A DNA stretch of 64,000 nt from Bacteroides fragilis (lineage in GTDB: Bacteria > Bacteroidota > Bacteroidia > Bacteroidales > Bacteroidaceae). The position numbers and the translations under genes were made by a program. The notes under the pieces were generated by a model, which was not told where the DNA came from, did no database searches, and saw only the letters and a list, made by a program, of their open reading frames with translations. Where the stretch lies: assembly GCF_002849695.1 (NCBI RefSeq), contig NZ_CP018937.1, positions 4,526,001 to 4,590,000 of the forward strand, given 5' to 3'. This document shows, piece after piece, positions 49,946-58,177 of this stretch (its first letter is position 1; every line of letters starts with the position of its first letter).

Positions 49946-50666
49946 GAGGTATCTTCTTCGCCCTCAATATTTCTCTTTTGCCACCCGGAGGGCCCGGAAG
50001 CCGTTCCACGGTGAATCCGGCTGCCTGCAGCATCCTCCGTACCACTCCTTTGGCGCAATACGTAGTCAGTATTCCGTCCTTTTCCATCATAACGTACAGG
50101 CGGTCGAATAGTTCTTGCGTCCACATCTCCGGCTGCTTCTCCGGCGCGAAAGCGTCGAAGTAGATAAGGGAGAATAGCGGTGAATGATCAGCGATGGACG
50201 GTGAATGATCAGCGATCGGCGACGGACACTCCATGCTTGTGAAGTCTCCCTGTATCTTCCTCAGGGTGAAATGTGGAGTGATCCGCACGTCTTCTCCCCA
50301 GGGCGATGTATGGAGAGCCTTCATCCATTGCGTAGTCTGTTCGTCGCCAGTCGCCCGCCGTTCCCCGTTAGTATACCCGAGCTTCTCCACCGTTTCCCAC
50401 GGCAGGGGATAGAGCTCGATACCTGTATAGTGTACCTGCCTGCCCGACTTTTCCGCTTCGATCAGTGTGAGCAGTGCGTTCAGCCCCGTTCCGAACCCTA
50501 TCTCGAGGATGCGGGGCGAGGGGGCGGCGGAAGTCTTCAGCCCCATGTCGATGAAGATATGCGAGGACTCCGTCAGGGCCCCTTTGACGGAATGATAGTG
50601 CTCGTCCAGTTCGGGAACGAAGAGAGTGGCACTTCCGTCGGCAGTATATTCAATGATTCTTTCCAT
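49902..50666 (-). CDS. mnmD: tRNA 5-methylaminomethyl-2-thiouridine methyltransferase MnmD
   Basis: 254 residues. Matches the MnmC N-terminal (MnmD) methyltransferase: SATLFVPELDEHYHSVKGALTES cut as family start, motif I ILEIGFGTGLNALL, and IYFDAFAPEKQPEMWTQELF with the DAFAP motif. It performs the last methylation of mnm5s2U34 in tRNA using SAM; no FAD domain is fused, as in other Bacteroidetes. Two oddities: a tandem heptapeptide insertion (PSIADHS twice, from a 21 bp DNA repeat at 50179-50216) and a C-terminal extension encoded by a REP-like repeat. Confidence 0.88.
   Translation of the reverse strand: MERIIEYTADGSATLFVPELDEHYHSVKGALTESSHIFIDMGLKTSAAPSPRILEIGFGTGLNALLTLIEAEKSGRQVHYTGIELYPLPWETVEKLGYTNGERRATGDEQTTQWMKALHTSPWGEDVRITPHFTLRKIQGDFTSMECPSPIADHSPSIADHSPLFSLIYFDAFAPEKQPEMWTQELFDRLYVMMEKDGILTTYCAKGVVRRMLQAAGFTVERLPGPPGGKREILRAKKIPLTTEDTESIFSFIS
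50179..50216. repeat. 21 bp-period in-frame tandem repeat in mnmD
   Basis: GGTGAATGATCAGCGAT occurs at 50179-50195 and 50200-50216, giving a repeated 7-residue segment in the protein, in a loop between conserved motifs. Confidence 0.85.
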
Positions 50667-50677
50667 CTTTCAGTTCT

Positions 50678-51154
50678 TTACATAACCAGGTTCAGGGCTT
50701 CCTGCATCGCTTTCAGCAGGATGATGTAACGTATCAGTTTCCCGGCAAACATCGAAGCGGTGGTCAGCCACACGTTGCTCCGCATGAATCCTAAGGCCAT
50801 CGATATCACCTCACCGATGGCCGGCAGGAAGGCAAAGAAAGCCATCAGGGCGCCTTTCCCCCGGAGGAAACGCTGCATCTTGTCTATCTTCTCTTTCTTG
50901 ACCTTGAAGTATTTCTCAATCCAGTCTACTCTGCCCAGGCGCCCCATGTAATAGCACGTCATCCCTCCGGCTGTGTTCCCTAACGAAGCGGAAATGAGGC
51001 AGAGAGCAGGGTCGAGCCCTAATTTCACCAGCCCTAACAGTACGATCTCCGAACTGAATGGGACGATGCTTCCGGCCAGCAGCGCCGAAATGAACAGGCC
51101 GGGATAACCCCAGTCAATGAGTATCTGTGAAACGGTTTCTATAAAAGCGTCCAT
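50678..51154 (-). CDS. YqaA-like DedA/VTT-superfamily membrane protein
   Basis: 158 residues with about four membrane helices. Starts with ISALLAGSIVPFSSEIVLLGLV, and contains LGNTAGGMTCYYMGRLG and FFAFLPAIGEVISMALGFMR, features of the YqaA/SNARE-associated group. Members are inner-membrane proteins of uncertain role, possibly lipid scramblases like other VTT-domain proteins. Overlaps the upstream membrane gene by 16 bp. Confidence 0.82.
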   Translation of the reverse strand: MDAFIETVSQILIDWGYPGLFISALLAGSIVPFSSEIVLLGLVKLGLDPALCLISASLGNTAGGMTCYYMGRLGRVDWIEKYFKVKKEKIDKMQRFLRGKGALMAFFAFLPAIGEVISMALGFMRSNVWLTTASMFAGKLIRYIILLKAMQEALNLVM

Positions 51155-52131
51155 ATGTTAAAGCAGAATAAGGCGATGAGGGCAACCATCGAACCGATGA
51201 AAAAGAGGTTGGATGTCCGGCTGTTGGTCAGTACGAACAGGTGTCCCACCAGGATACTGACGCCAATCAGCAGCAGCGAAAGCAGATTCATGCTCAGGGT
51301 GGGTTGCAGCACGATGAACAGGAAGATGCAGAAGTTGAGGAAAATAAGGAAATGCAGATAAGCGCGCGTCCGTATCTTATCCTCGTATCCTGCCACGATG
51401 CAATGCACCGAGCTGACCACATACAGGATGAACAGATAGCCTAACGTGACGACTTCCCACAAACGGAAATCGTGCCCGAAGTCGATGGGCCGGAAGCTGA
51501 TCAGGTTGACGAACGGCTGATAGAAAAGCGCCATTTCGTTGTGGAAGAACGCATGTCCCAGTAAGAACCAGTAAGGGACGCTCCAGCCTGTCATTGCCCC
51601 ACAGAAGCTGCGGAACGTGAGCGCCTGGAAGTTGGATGCCCCCAACAGCCAGATGGGGATGAAGTACGTCAGTTGCGGAAACACGATGCTGCCCGCGCTC
51701 AGAAAGGCGAACGAGTGGAACAGGTATCCGGCAGGCCGGGGGTCCTGATAGCTCTTGAACAGGAAATAAAGCGAGATGAGAAAGGCTACGGCGGCAATGT
51801 CGCCCGCATAGAGCAGGTGCATGCCGGGACAGGCCGTGATGAGCAGAAAGTAAAGCGATGTCTGCACGGATGCCCTCATGCGGATGATGGCAAACGTATT
51901 ATTCAGCTCTATCAGGAAATAACCGATGGCGGCAAAGAGCAGGAAGCTGACAATGCGGTTGGCCCATGCGGGTATGTTTACGATATCCCACAGAGAGTAG
52001 GCCGACTCTTTTGTCTCCAGTCCGGGCAGTAGAAAGGAGGTCAGCACCCAACAGGCGATACACGTAAAGATAACGACAGGCAGTGTGAATCTGCCCGCCG
52101 TTATCCGGCCTTGTAGTCTTTGGTTTCTCAT
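51139..52131 (-). CDS. Multi-helix membrane protein of unknown function
   Basis: 330 residues with about ten hydrophobic segments (FTLPVVIFTCIACWVLTSFL, IVSFLLFAAIGYFLIEL, IPIWLLGASNFQALTFRSF, LLSLLLIGVSILVGHLFVL). I do not recognise a family beyond a Bacteroidales-type integral membrane protein. The stop overlaps yqaA and the start shares one base with the purD stop, so it is translated within the purD operon. Function cannot be inferred from sequence. Confidence 0.7.
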   Translation of the reverse strand: MRNQRLQGRITAGRFTLPVVIFTCIACWVLTSFLLPGLETKESAYSLWDIVNIPAWANRIVSFLLFAAIGYFLIELNNTFAIIRMRASVQTSLYFLLITACPGMHLLYAGDIAAVAFLISLYFLFKSYQDPRPAGYLFHSFAFLSAGSIVFPQLTYFIPIWLLGASNFQALTFRSFCGAMTGWSVPYWFLLGHAFFHNEMALFYQPFVNLISFRPIDFGHDFRLWEVVTLGYLFILYVVSSVHCIVAGYEDKIRTRAYLHFLIFLNFCIFLFIVLQPTLSMNLLSLLLIGVSILVGHLFVLTNSRTSNLFFIGSMVALIALFCFNIWTLL

Positions 52132-53405
52132 TATAAATCGAAGCCGATGTCGCGGCGATAGTTCTTGTCCTTAAAGTCAATCATGTCGGCCACCTTGTAG
52201 CATTGTGCCAGTGCCCCGGCCTTGTCGTTGCCGTAAGAGCAGATGGCGAGCACGCGTCCGCCACTGGTCACCACCTGGCCGTCCTCCATGGCTGTTCCGG
52301 CGTGGAACAGGATGCTGTCCGTTGCCCGGGCTGCTTCCAGTCCGCTGATGGCGTACCCTTTCCGGTAGGCTTCAGGGTATCCTCCGCTGACCATCATCAC
52401 GCAAGTGGCCGTGCGCGGGTCGATGACGAGTGACCGGGTGTCGAGGTTACCTTCGGCCACGCCTTCCAGCAATTCTACCAGGTCGCTTTGTATGCGCAGC
52501 ATCACGCTTTCCGTTTCGGGATCACCCATGCGGACGTTGTATTCAATCACCATCGGTTCGCCTTTTACGTTGATCAGTCCCAGGAAGATGAAGCCTTTGT
52601 AGACGATGCCTTCGGCTTTCAGTCCGTTGACGGTCGGTTCGATGATGCGGGTGCGCACCTTCTCCATAAACACCTCGTCGGCAAACGGGACGGGAGTCAC
52701 GCTGCCCATGCCGCCGGTATTGAGCCCTTTGTCTCCTTCACCGATGCGTTTGTAGTCTTTGGCCACAGGCAACACCTTATAATGGTCGCCGTCCGTCAGC
52801 ACAAATACGGAGCACTCGATGCCGCTCAGGAACTCTTCGATGACCACCGTTGCCGAAGCATTGCCGAACATACCGCCGAGCATCTCTTTCAGCTCTTTTT
52901 GAGCCTCTTCCAAGGTAGGCAGGATCAGTACACCTTTACCGGCGCAAAGTCCGTCTGCTTTCAGCACGTAGGGGGCTTTGAGCGTTTCGAGGAATGCCAG
53001 TCCCTCGTCCAGTGTACCGGCCGTTACGCTCCGGTAGCGGGCTGTCGGTATGTGGTGGCGCTGCATGAATTCCTTGGCGAACTCTTTGCTGCCTTCCAGC
53101 TTGGCTCCTTCCTTCGACGGGCCGATGACGGCAATCTCTTTCAGGCAGGGATTGTTCTGGAAACGGTCGTAGATACCTTCTACCAATGGGTCTTCCGGCC
53201 CTACTACAATCATGTCGATGTTCTCTTCAAGAGCGAATGCTCCTAAAGAGTCGAAATCGGTTGCTTTGATGTTTACGTTTTCGCCTACTTCAGCGGTTCC
53301 GGCATTGCCGGGCGCGATGAACAGCTTTTCTACTTTCGGGCTTTGGGCGATCTTCCATGCCAGGGCGTGTTCACGGCCGCCCGAACCTAACAGTAATATC
53401 TTCAT
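52131..53405 (-). CDS. purD: Phosphoribosylamine-glycine ligase PurD
   Basis: 424 residues, normal length. ATP-grasp enzyme motifs: LLLGSGGREHALAWKIAQS, MIVVGPEDPLVEGI, YVLKADGLCAGKGVLIL, TGGMGSVTPVPF and EYNVRMGDPETE. It makes glycinamide ribonucleotide in purine synthesis. First gene of a leftward run that continues through the membrane protein, yqaA-like, mnmD and the metal ABC genes. Confidence 0.97.
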   Translation of the reverse strand: MKILLLGSGGREHALAWKIAQSPKVEKLFIAPGNAGTAEVGENVNIKATDFDSLGAFALEENIDMIVVGPEDPLVEGIYDRFQNNPCLKEIAVIGPSKEGAKLEGSKEFAKEFMQRHHIPTARYRSVTAGTLDEGLAFLETLKAPYVLKADGLCAGKGVLILPTLEEAQKELKEMLGGMFGNASATVVIEEFLSGIECSVFVLTDGDHYKVLPVAKDYKRIGEGDKGLNTGGMGSVTPVPFADEVFMEKVRTRIIEPTVNGLKAEGIVYKGFIFLGLINVKGEPMVIEYNVRMGDPETESVMLRIQSDLVELLEGVAEGNLDTRSLVIDPRTATCVMMVSGGYPEAYRKGYAISGLEAARATDSILFHAGTAMEDGQVVTSGGRVLAICSYGNDKAGALAQCYKVADMIDFKDKNYRRDIGFDL

Positions 53406-53427
53406 GTCTTTTTGAGGATTTATATCT

Positions 53428-55572
53428 TTATAAATAGTCTTCGAAATAACGGGTTATCTTTTCATGCAGATGCACACGGTCGCGTCCCGACACATTGTGC
53501 TTGTGGCACGGATAGATGAATAGGTCCGGATACGTGCGGGCGTCGATGCAGGCTTTCATGAACGAAAGGGTGTGTTGCGGCACGCAAGTATCGTCGTGGT
53601 CGTCATGGATAATCATCAGATGTCCCTTCAGGTTACCCGCCAGGTTTTTCAGGTTGCACTCCTTGTACCCTTTCGGGTTGCTTTGCGGAGTGTCCATGTA
53701 GCGTTCGCCGTACATCACTTCGTAATATCCCCAGTCGATGACCGGACCGCCGCCTACACCTACTTTAAAGATCTCGGGATAGCGGAGGAGGAGGGCAGTG
53801 GTCATGTGTCCGCCAAAACTCCAGCCGTGTACTCCGATGCGGTTTCCGTCGACGTAAGGGAGGCTTTTCAGGAATTCGGCTCCTTTCACCTGGTCTCTTC
53901 CCTCTTCAATGCCCAGCTGGCGGAAAGTGACGTTCTCAAAGTCGAGTCCGCGGTTGTCGCTTCCGCGTCCGTCCACGGTAAACAGGATGTAACCTTTGTT
54001 CGCCATGTAAATGTCCCAGCCGCGTGCCCCATTCTGCCAACCGTTGGTGACCATTTGTGCATGGGGGCCGCCGTATACATAGATGATGGCGGGATATTTC
54101 TTGTTCGGATCGAAGTCTGCCGGCTTGACCAGGCGGTAATACAGGTCTGTTTTGCCGTCTGCCGCTTTGATGGTACCGGTTTCGATGCTTGGCATCTTAT
54201 AGCCTGCAAAGGGATCGGCTGCCGTGAGCAGGTTGACACTTTTACCGCTCTGTACGTCAAGGATATTAATGCTGCGCGGAACGCTTGGAGAACTGTACTG
54301 GTCAATCAGGTAGCGGCCCGAAGGGCTTAGTTTGCCGCTGTGCACGCCTTCGCCACTGCCCAGAGGAGTACGTGCCCCGGTTTTTATATCCACGCGGAAC
54401 AAGTTGCTCTGCAAGGGCGAGAACTCCGTGCTTGCTATGATAATCTCCTTCTTCTTGGCATCGAAACCCAGCACCTCTTTAACCAGCCATTCGCCTTCGG
54501 TCAACTGGCGGAGTTGCTTGCCGCTTGTGTCGTACAGGTAGAGGTGGCTGAAGCCGTCTTTCTGGCTCTGGTAGATAAACTTGCTGCTGTCCCAGGGCAG
54601 GAAAATAATCGGTTCTTGAGGTTCTACATACTTGTCGTTTTCCTCTTCAAAAAGAGTAGCCATCAGCTCGCCTGTCTCGGCGTTATACTGGCAGAGCTTG
54701 GCATGATTCTGGTCGCGGTTCAGTTCTATCAGGTAGAGGCTCTTTTCATCCGGCGCCCAGCTGATATTGGTAAAATAGCGGTCGGTCGGGTCTCCGGCAT
54801 TGAGATAGATGCTTTTTCCGGTAGCAGGGTTATAGATGCCCACTTTCACCTGGTGGCTGGTCATTCCCGCCATCGGGTAACGGATGTTGTTGACTTCGGC
54901 AATGGGAGCGGTGATGTCAACCAAAGGATATTGGGCCACCATGCTTTCGTCCATGCGGTAGAAAGCGAGCAGGTTGCCCGAAGGACTCCAGAAGGTCCCT
55001 TTTTTGATTCCGAATTCTCTGCGGTGGACAGCCTGGCCGCATACGATGCCTTGCGGTTCGTTGGTTACGGCTTTGTCGTCTACATAAAGATTATTGCCGA
55101 TGGTATAGGCCACATGCCCCGTTTCGGGCTGATAATCTCTGTTGACGCCTTCTTTGGGAACTGGGCGCGTACTGATAATCTCGCGGTAGTCGAAATCGTA
55201 AACGATGTATTTGTCCGGTAGACTGATCAGCATCAGGCTTTTCTTCGGCCATGGGAAGCTGACATTGTGGAAGTGTTGCAATTTACCGTGGTTGCCGGCT
55301 TCTAACGCCTTGTTTACTATATTACGGGTGGTCAGTGGTGTTTCCTTCCCGTTTTTGGGATTTATCATGAACACTACCTCTATTTCCGGTTTGATACACT
55401 CATCGCCCCACCATTGCAGGCCGAACAGATTCTCAGCAGAACGGTAGGTGGCTCCGCCTGGGATCAGGTCTTCCAAGGTCGGCGTTTTGGGTTCTTGTGC
55501 CATAACGTTTGGTATTAGTAAAGATAAGAGCATTACTAATAAAGCATTCTTTTGTTTACTGTTGGTTTTCAT
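53428..55572 (-). CDS. S9 family peptidase, dipeptidyl-peptidase IV type
   Basis: 714 residues from ATG 55572 (MKTNSKQKNALLVMLLSLLI), which directly gives the signal peptide; five more residues are possible upstream. N-terminal eight-bladed DPP-IV propeller, then an alpha/beta hydrolase domain with nucleophile GVHGWSFGGHMT, the Asp in IHDDHDDTCVP and the His in CHKHNVSGRDRVHLH. The paired DPP-IV active-site region VYGGPHAQMV is present. It cleaves N-terminal dipeptides after Pro or Ala in the periplasm, helping peptide use. Monocistronic. Confidence 0.92.
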   Translation of the reverse strand: MKTNSKQKNALLVMLLSLLIPNVMAQEPKTPTLEDLIPGGATYRSAENLFGLQWWGDECIKPEIEVVFMINPKNGKETPLTTRNIVNKALEAGNHGKLQHFHNVSFPWPKKSLMLISLPDKYIVYDFDYREIISTRPVPKEGVNRDYQPETGHVAYTIGNNLYVDDKAVTNEPQGIVCGQAVHRREFGIKKGTFWSPSGNLLAFYRMDESMVAQYPLVDITAPIAEVNNIRYPMAGMTSHQVKVGIYNPATGKSIYLNAGDPTDRYFTNISWAPDEKSLYLIELNRDQNHAKLCQYNAETGELMATLFEEENDKYVEPQEPIIFLPWDSSKFIYQSQKDGFSHLYLYDTSGKQLRQLTEGEWLVKEVLGFDAKKKEIIIASTEFSPLQSNLFRVDIKTGARTPLGSGEGVHSGKLSPSGRYLIDQYSSPSVPRSINILDVQSGKSVNLLTAADPFAGYKMPSIETGTIKAADGKTDLYYRLVKPADFDPNKKYPAIIYVYGGPHAQMVTNGWQNGARGWDIYMANKGYILFTVDGRGSDNRGLDFENVTFRQLGIEEGRDQVKGAEFLKSLPYVDGNRIGVHGWSFGGHMTTALLLRYPEIFKVGVGGGPVIDWGYYEVMYGERYMDTPQSNPKGYKECNLKNLAGNLKGHLMIIHDDHDDTCVPQHTLSFMKACIDARTYPDLFIYPCHKHNVSGRDRVHLHEKITRYFEDYL

Positions 55573-55734
55573 GATTTGCTTTATCATTATTTAGATCCTT
55601 TGATTTGTACTCTGCCCAAGTTCGTCGTTCTTGACTGGATGACAGCGCTTATCCGGGCAAGGACGATGTGCTCAGGCACGAAGAGCCGGATGGCAGCCGA
55701 TTCATCCATTTACAGGCTTCTGTCGGGAAATAGC

Positions 55735-57075
55735 TTAGTCTTCCTGAGGTTTCTCGATTCTTGGCTCACGATTCCCTTTGAATTCTCTCGGTTTTCTGTC
55801 TCCATATCCCGAACTACGTTCTTCACGCGGTCTTCTTTCCCCTCTGAATCCGCCTTCTTCCCTGCGCGGCTTGAATTCTCTTCTTTCTCTTGGAGCACGT
55901 TCGCTGTTTTCATCACTACCTTCCTGACCCTTGAATTCCTTATATTTACCGTCGAAGATCTGGTATTTGCGGAACTCACACTCCAGGGGACCATTGAATA
56001 ACGGGGTTTTTATACTCGGTTTCAGTCCGATCTGGTCGAAGCATTCTTCACGGTAAGACAGTATCCATGCATCGTTTCCGACAAAAGCATGTTTGAGGCG
56101 TTCGCCGATCATATTATACAGTCCCAGAAGGTCGTTGGTCGAGATACGTTCTCCGTAAGGGGGATTGGTTATGATAATCGACTTTTCAGCCGGTTGTTCA
56201 AATTGCTGGAATGGTTGCAATTTCAGGATAATGTCTTTCGATACTCCCGCTGCCTTTACATTATGGGTTGCTATCTCATTGGCTTTCGGGTTATTGTCGT
56301 AACCATATATCTTATGAGTGAACTCACGTTCCTGGCTGTCATCGTTGTATATCCGGTCGAACAGATCCTGATTGAAGTCTCCCCATTTTTCAAAAGCAAA
56401 TTCTTTTCGGAACACTCCCGGGGCAATATTACGCGCAATTAAAGCCGCCTCGATGGGAATAGTACCCGAACCACACATTGGGTCAATCAGGTCGCACTCG
56501 CCTTTCCATCCCGTCATTAAAACCATCCCGGCTGCCAGAACCTCGTTCAATGGAGCTTCTACAGCTTCCTGGCGATAACCTCTCCGGTGAAGTGATTCAC
56601 CCGAAGAGTCGAGTGAGAGGGTACAGGTGGTCTGTGCAATGTGGATGTTCAGTAGTACATCCGGCTTGCTGATGCGTACAGAAGGACGCTTTCCGTTCAA
56701 TTCGCGGAAATAGTCGACAATGGCATCTTTTACTTTGTAAGAGACGAACTTGGAATGACGGAATTCATCGCTGAATACTACTGCGTCAACGGCAAAAGTC
56801 TTGTCTACATCCAAGATCTCTTCCCAGCGAATGGCTTTGATCTGTTCGTAAACAGCGTCAGCATCTTTTGCGGTGAAGTGCTTGATGGGTTTTAGAATAC
56901 GGATTGCAGTACGCAGGCAGAAATTTGCTTTGTACATCATCTCTTTGTCACCGGTAAAAGAAACCATACGGCGTCCTATTTGTACGTCGTTTGCTCCAAG
57001 TGTTGTCAATTCCCCTGCCAGTATCTCTTCCAGTCCCTGAAAGGTTTTGGCAATCATTTCAAATTGTTCGCTCAT
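55735..57075 (-). CDS. THUMP-domain class I rRNA methyltransferase (RlmL-like)
   Basis: 446 residues. N-terminal THUMP domain (about 50-160), then a Rossmann methyltransferase with DPMCGSGTIPIEAALIA (motif I) and TNPPYGERI (motif IV), the arrangement of the N-terminal half of E. coli RlmL, which makes m2G2445 in 23S rRNA. The C-terminal 70 residues are a low-complexity Arg/Glu/Pro-rich tail (REERSSGYGDRKPREFKGN), likely disordered and RNA-binding, common in Bacteroidetes. Exact target base is inferred only. Confidence 0.88.
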   Translation of the reverse strand: MSEQFEMIAKTFQGLEEILAGELTTLGANDVQIGRRMVSFTGDKEMMYKANFCLRTAIRILKPIKHFTAKDADAVYEQIKAIRWEEILDVDKTFAVDAVVFSDEFRHSKFVSYKVKDAIVDYFRELNGKRPSVRISKPDVLLNIHIAQTTCTLSLDSSGESLHRRGYRQEAVEAPLNEVLAAGMVLMTGWKGECDLIDPMCGSGTIPIEAALIARNIAPGVFRKEFAFEKWGDFNQDLFDRIYNDDSQEREFTHKIYGYDNNPKANEIATHNVKAAGVSKDIILKLQPFQQFEQPAEKSIIITNPPYGERISTNDLLGLYNMIGERLKHAFVGNDAWILSYREECFDQIGLKPSIKTPLFNGPLECEFRKYQIFDGKYKEFKGQEGSDENSERAPRERREFKPRREEGGFRGERRPREERSSGYGDRKPREFKGNREPRIEKPQED

Positions 57076-57151
57076 AAAATGGATAGCATGCCAGTGTGTT
57101 AATGCTCCGGTTATGGACCGTGCGACCGGCGTTTTAATGTTGTTAATTATA

Positions 57152-58051
57152 TTATTTTTTTGCTTTTGTCTGTACGATTCTGGCTCCTGCCGGTATGTTT
57201 TCGGTTACCCAAATATTACCGCCTACGGTGGCGTCACGTCCGATGGTAATCCGCCCCAGAATGGTAGCGTTGGAGTAGACGATCACATTGTCTTCCAGAA
57301 TGGGGTGGCGTGGAATACCTTTAATCGGTTTGCCGTCAGCATCCAGGGGGAAACTTCTTGCACCCAGTGTCACTCCCTGATAGAGTTTCACGTTATTGCC
57401 AATGATACTTGTGGCTCCGATCACCACACCGGTACCGTGGTCAATGGTGAAATGTGTGCCGATTCTTGCACCCGGATGTATATCGATTCCGGTTTCACTG
57501 TGTGCCATTTCGGTAATGATACGCGGAATTAGCGGTACTCCTAATTCCAGGAGTTCGTGTGCGATGCGATAGTTGCTGATTGCTTTAATGGCGGGATAGC
57601 AGAAGATCACTTCACCGAAACTTTGTGCGGCAGGGTCACCATTGTAGGCTGCTTCCACATCTGTGGCCAAAACACGACGCAGATGGGGGAGTTTACTGAT
57701 GAACTTAGCCGCCAGACGAGCCGCTTCTTCACGTTTCGACTCGGTGCATTCATTGCATTGGTCACCATTGCCAAAACACAATCCGGCAAGAATTTGCTCT
57801 GTGAGCAGATTGAACAGTTTTTCTACATTGACACCGATATGGTAGTTGATAGTGCGGCTGTTGACTGTTGAGTTTCCGTAATATCCCGGGAAGAGAATGG
57901 AGCGCGCTAATTCGATAACATCGCACAATACCCGTGGCGAGGGCAATGGCTCACCGTCTTTATGTTGGTGAAACAGTCCTTTGTATGATTCGCTTTCCGA
58001 TAGCTCATCGACTGTTTGTGTCAGGATGTGAGTGAAGTTCAGTGGACTCAT
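57152..58051 (-). CDS. cysE: Serine O-acetyltransferase (CysE/EpsC type)
   Basis: 299 residues. The C-terminal left-handed beta-helix has hexapeptide repeats (IHPGARIGTHFTIDHGTGVV, IIGNNVKLYQGVTLGARSF, IGRDATVGGNIWV) with the catalytic His in DHGTG; the N-terminal helical domain is longer than in E. coli and of the EpsC kind. It acetylates serine to O-acetylserine for cysteine synthesis. A -7 box (minus TATCTTTG, plus 58080-58087) lies 28 bp upstream. Confidence 0.92.
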   Translation of the reverse strand: MSPLNFTHILTQTVDELSESESYKGLFHQHKDGEPLPSPRVLCDVIELARSILFPGYYGNSTVNSRTINYHIGVNVEKLFNLLTEQILAGLCFGNGDQCNECTESKREEAARLAAKFISKLPHLRRVLATDVEAAYNGDPAAQSFGEVIFCYPAIKAISNYRIAHELLELGVPLIPRIITEMAHSETGIDIHPGARIGTHFTIDHGTGVVIGATSIIGNNVKLYQGVTLGARSFPLDADGKPIKGIPRHPILEDNVIVYSNATILGRITIGRDATVGGNIWVTENIPAGARIVQTKAKK

Positions 58052-58079
58052 TATGAGGCTATTCTAATTATATTGGCTA

Positions 58080-58087
58080 CAAAGATA
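58080..58087 (-). promoter_or_regulatory. -7 box of cysE
   Basis: Minus TATCTTTG, exact consensus, 28 bp before the start. Divergent from the kinase promoter at 58143. Confidence 0.5.
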
Positions 58088-58142
58088 TGAATAATTGCGC
58101 ATAAAAAGTAGTTCGTTTGTTATCGAATTTAAAAAAAGGATG

Positions 58143-58150
58143 TATTTTTG
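58143..58150 (+). promoter_or_regulatory. -7 box of the histidine kinase operon
   Basis: TATTTTTG, with TTTG at 58116-58119 at a slightly long 23 nt spacing. ATG is 27 bp downstream, which supports the start at 58178. Confidence 0.5.
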
Positions 58151-58177
58151 TTGGGTATTACACGTGAAATCAAAACA

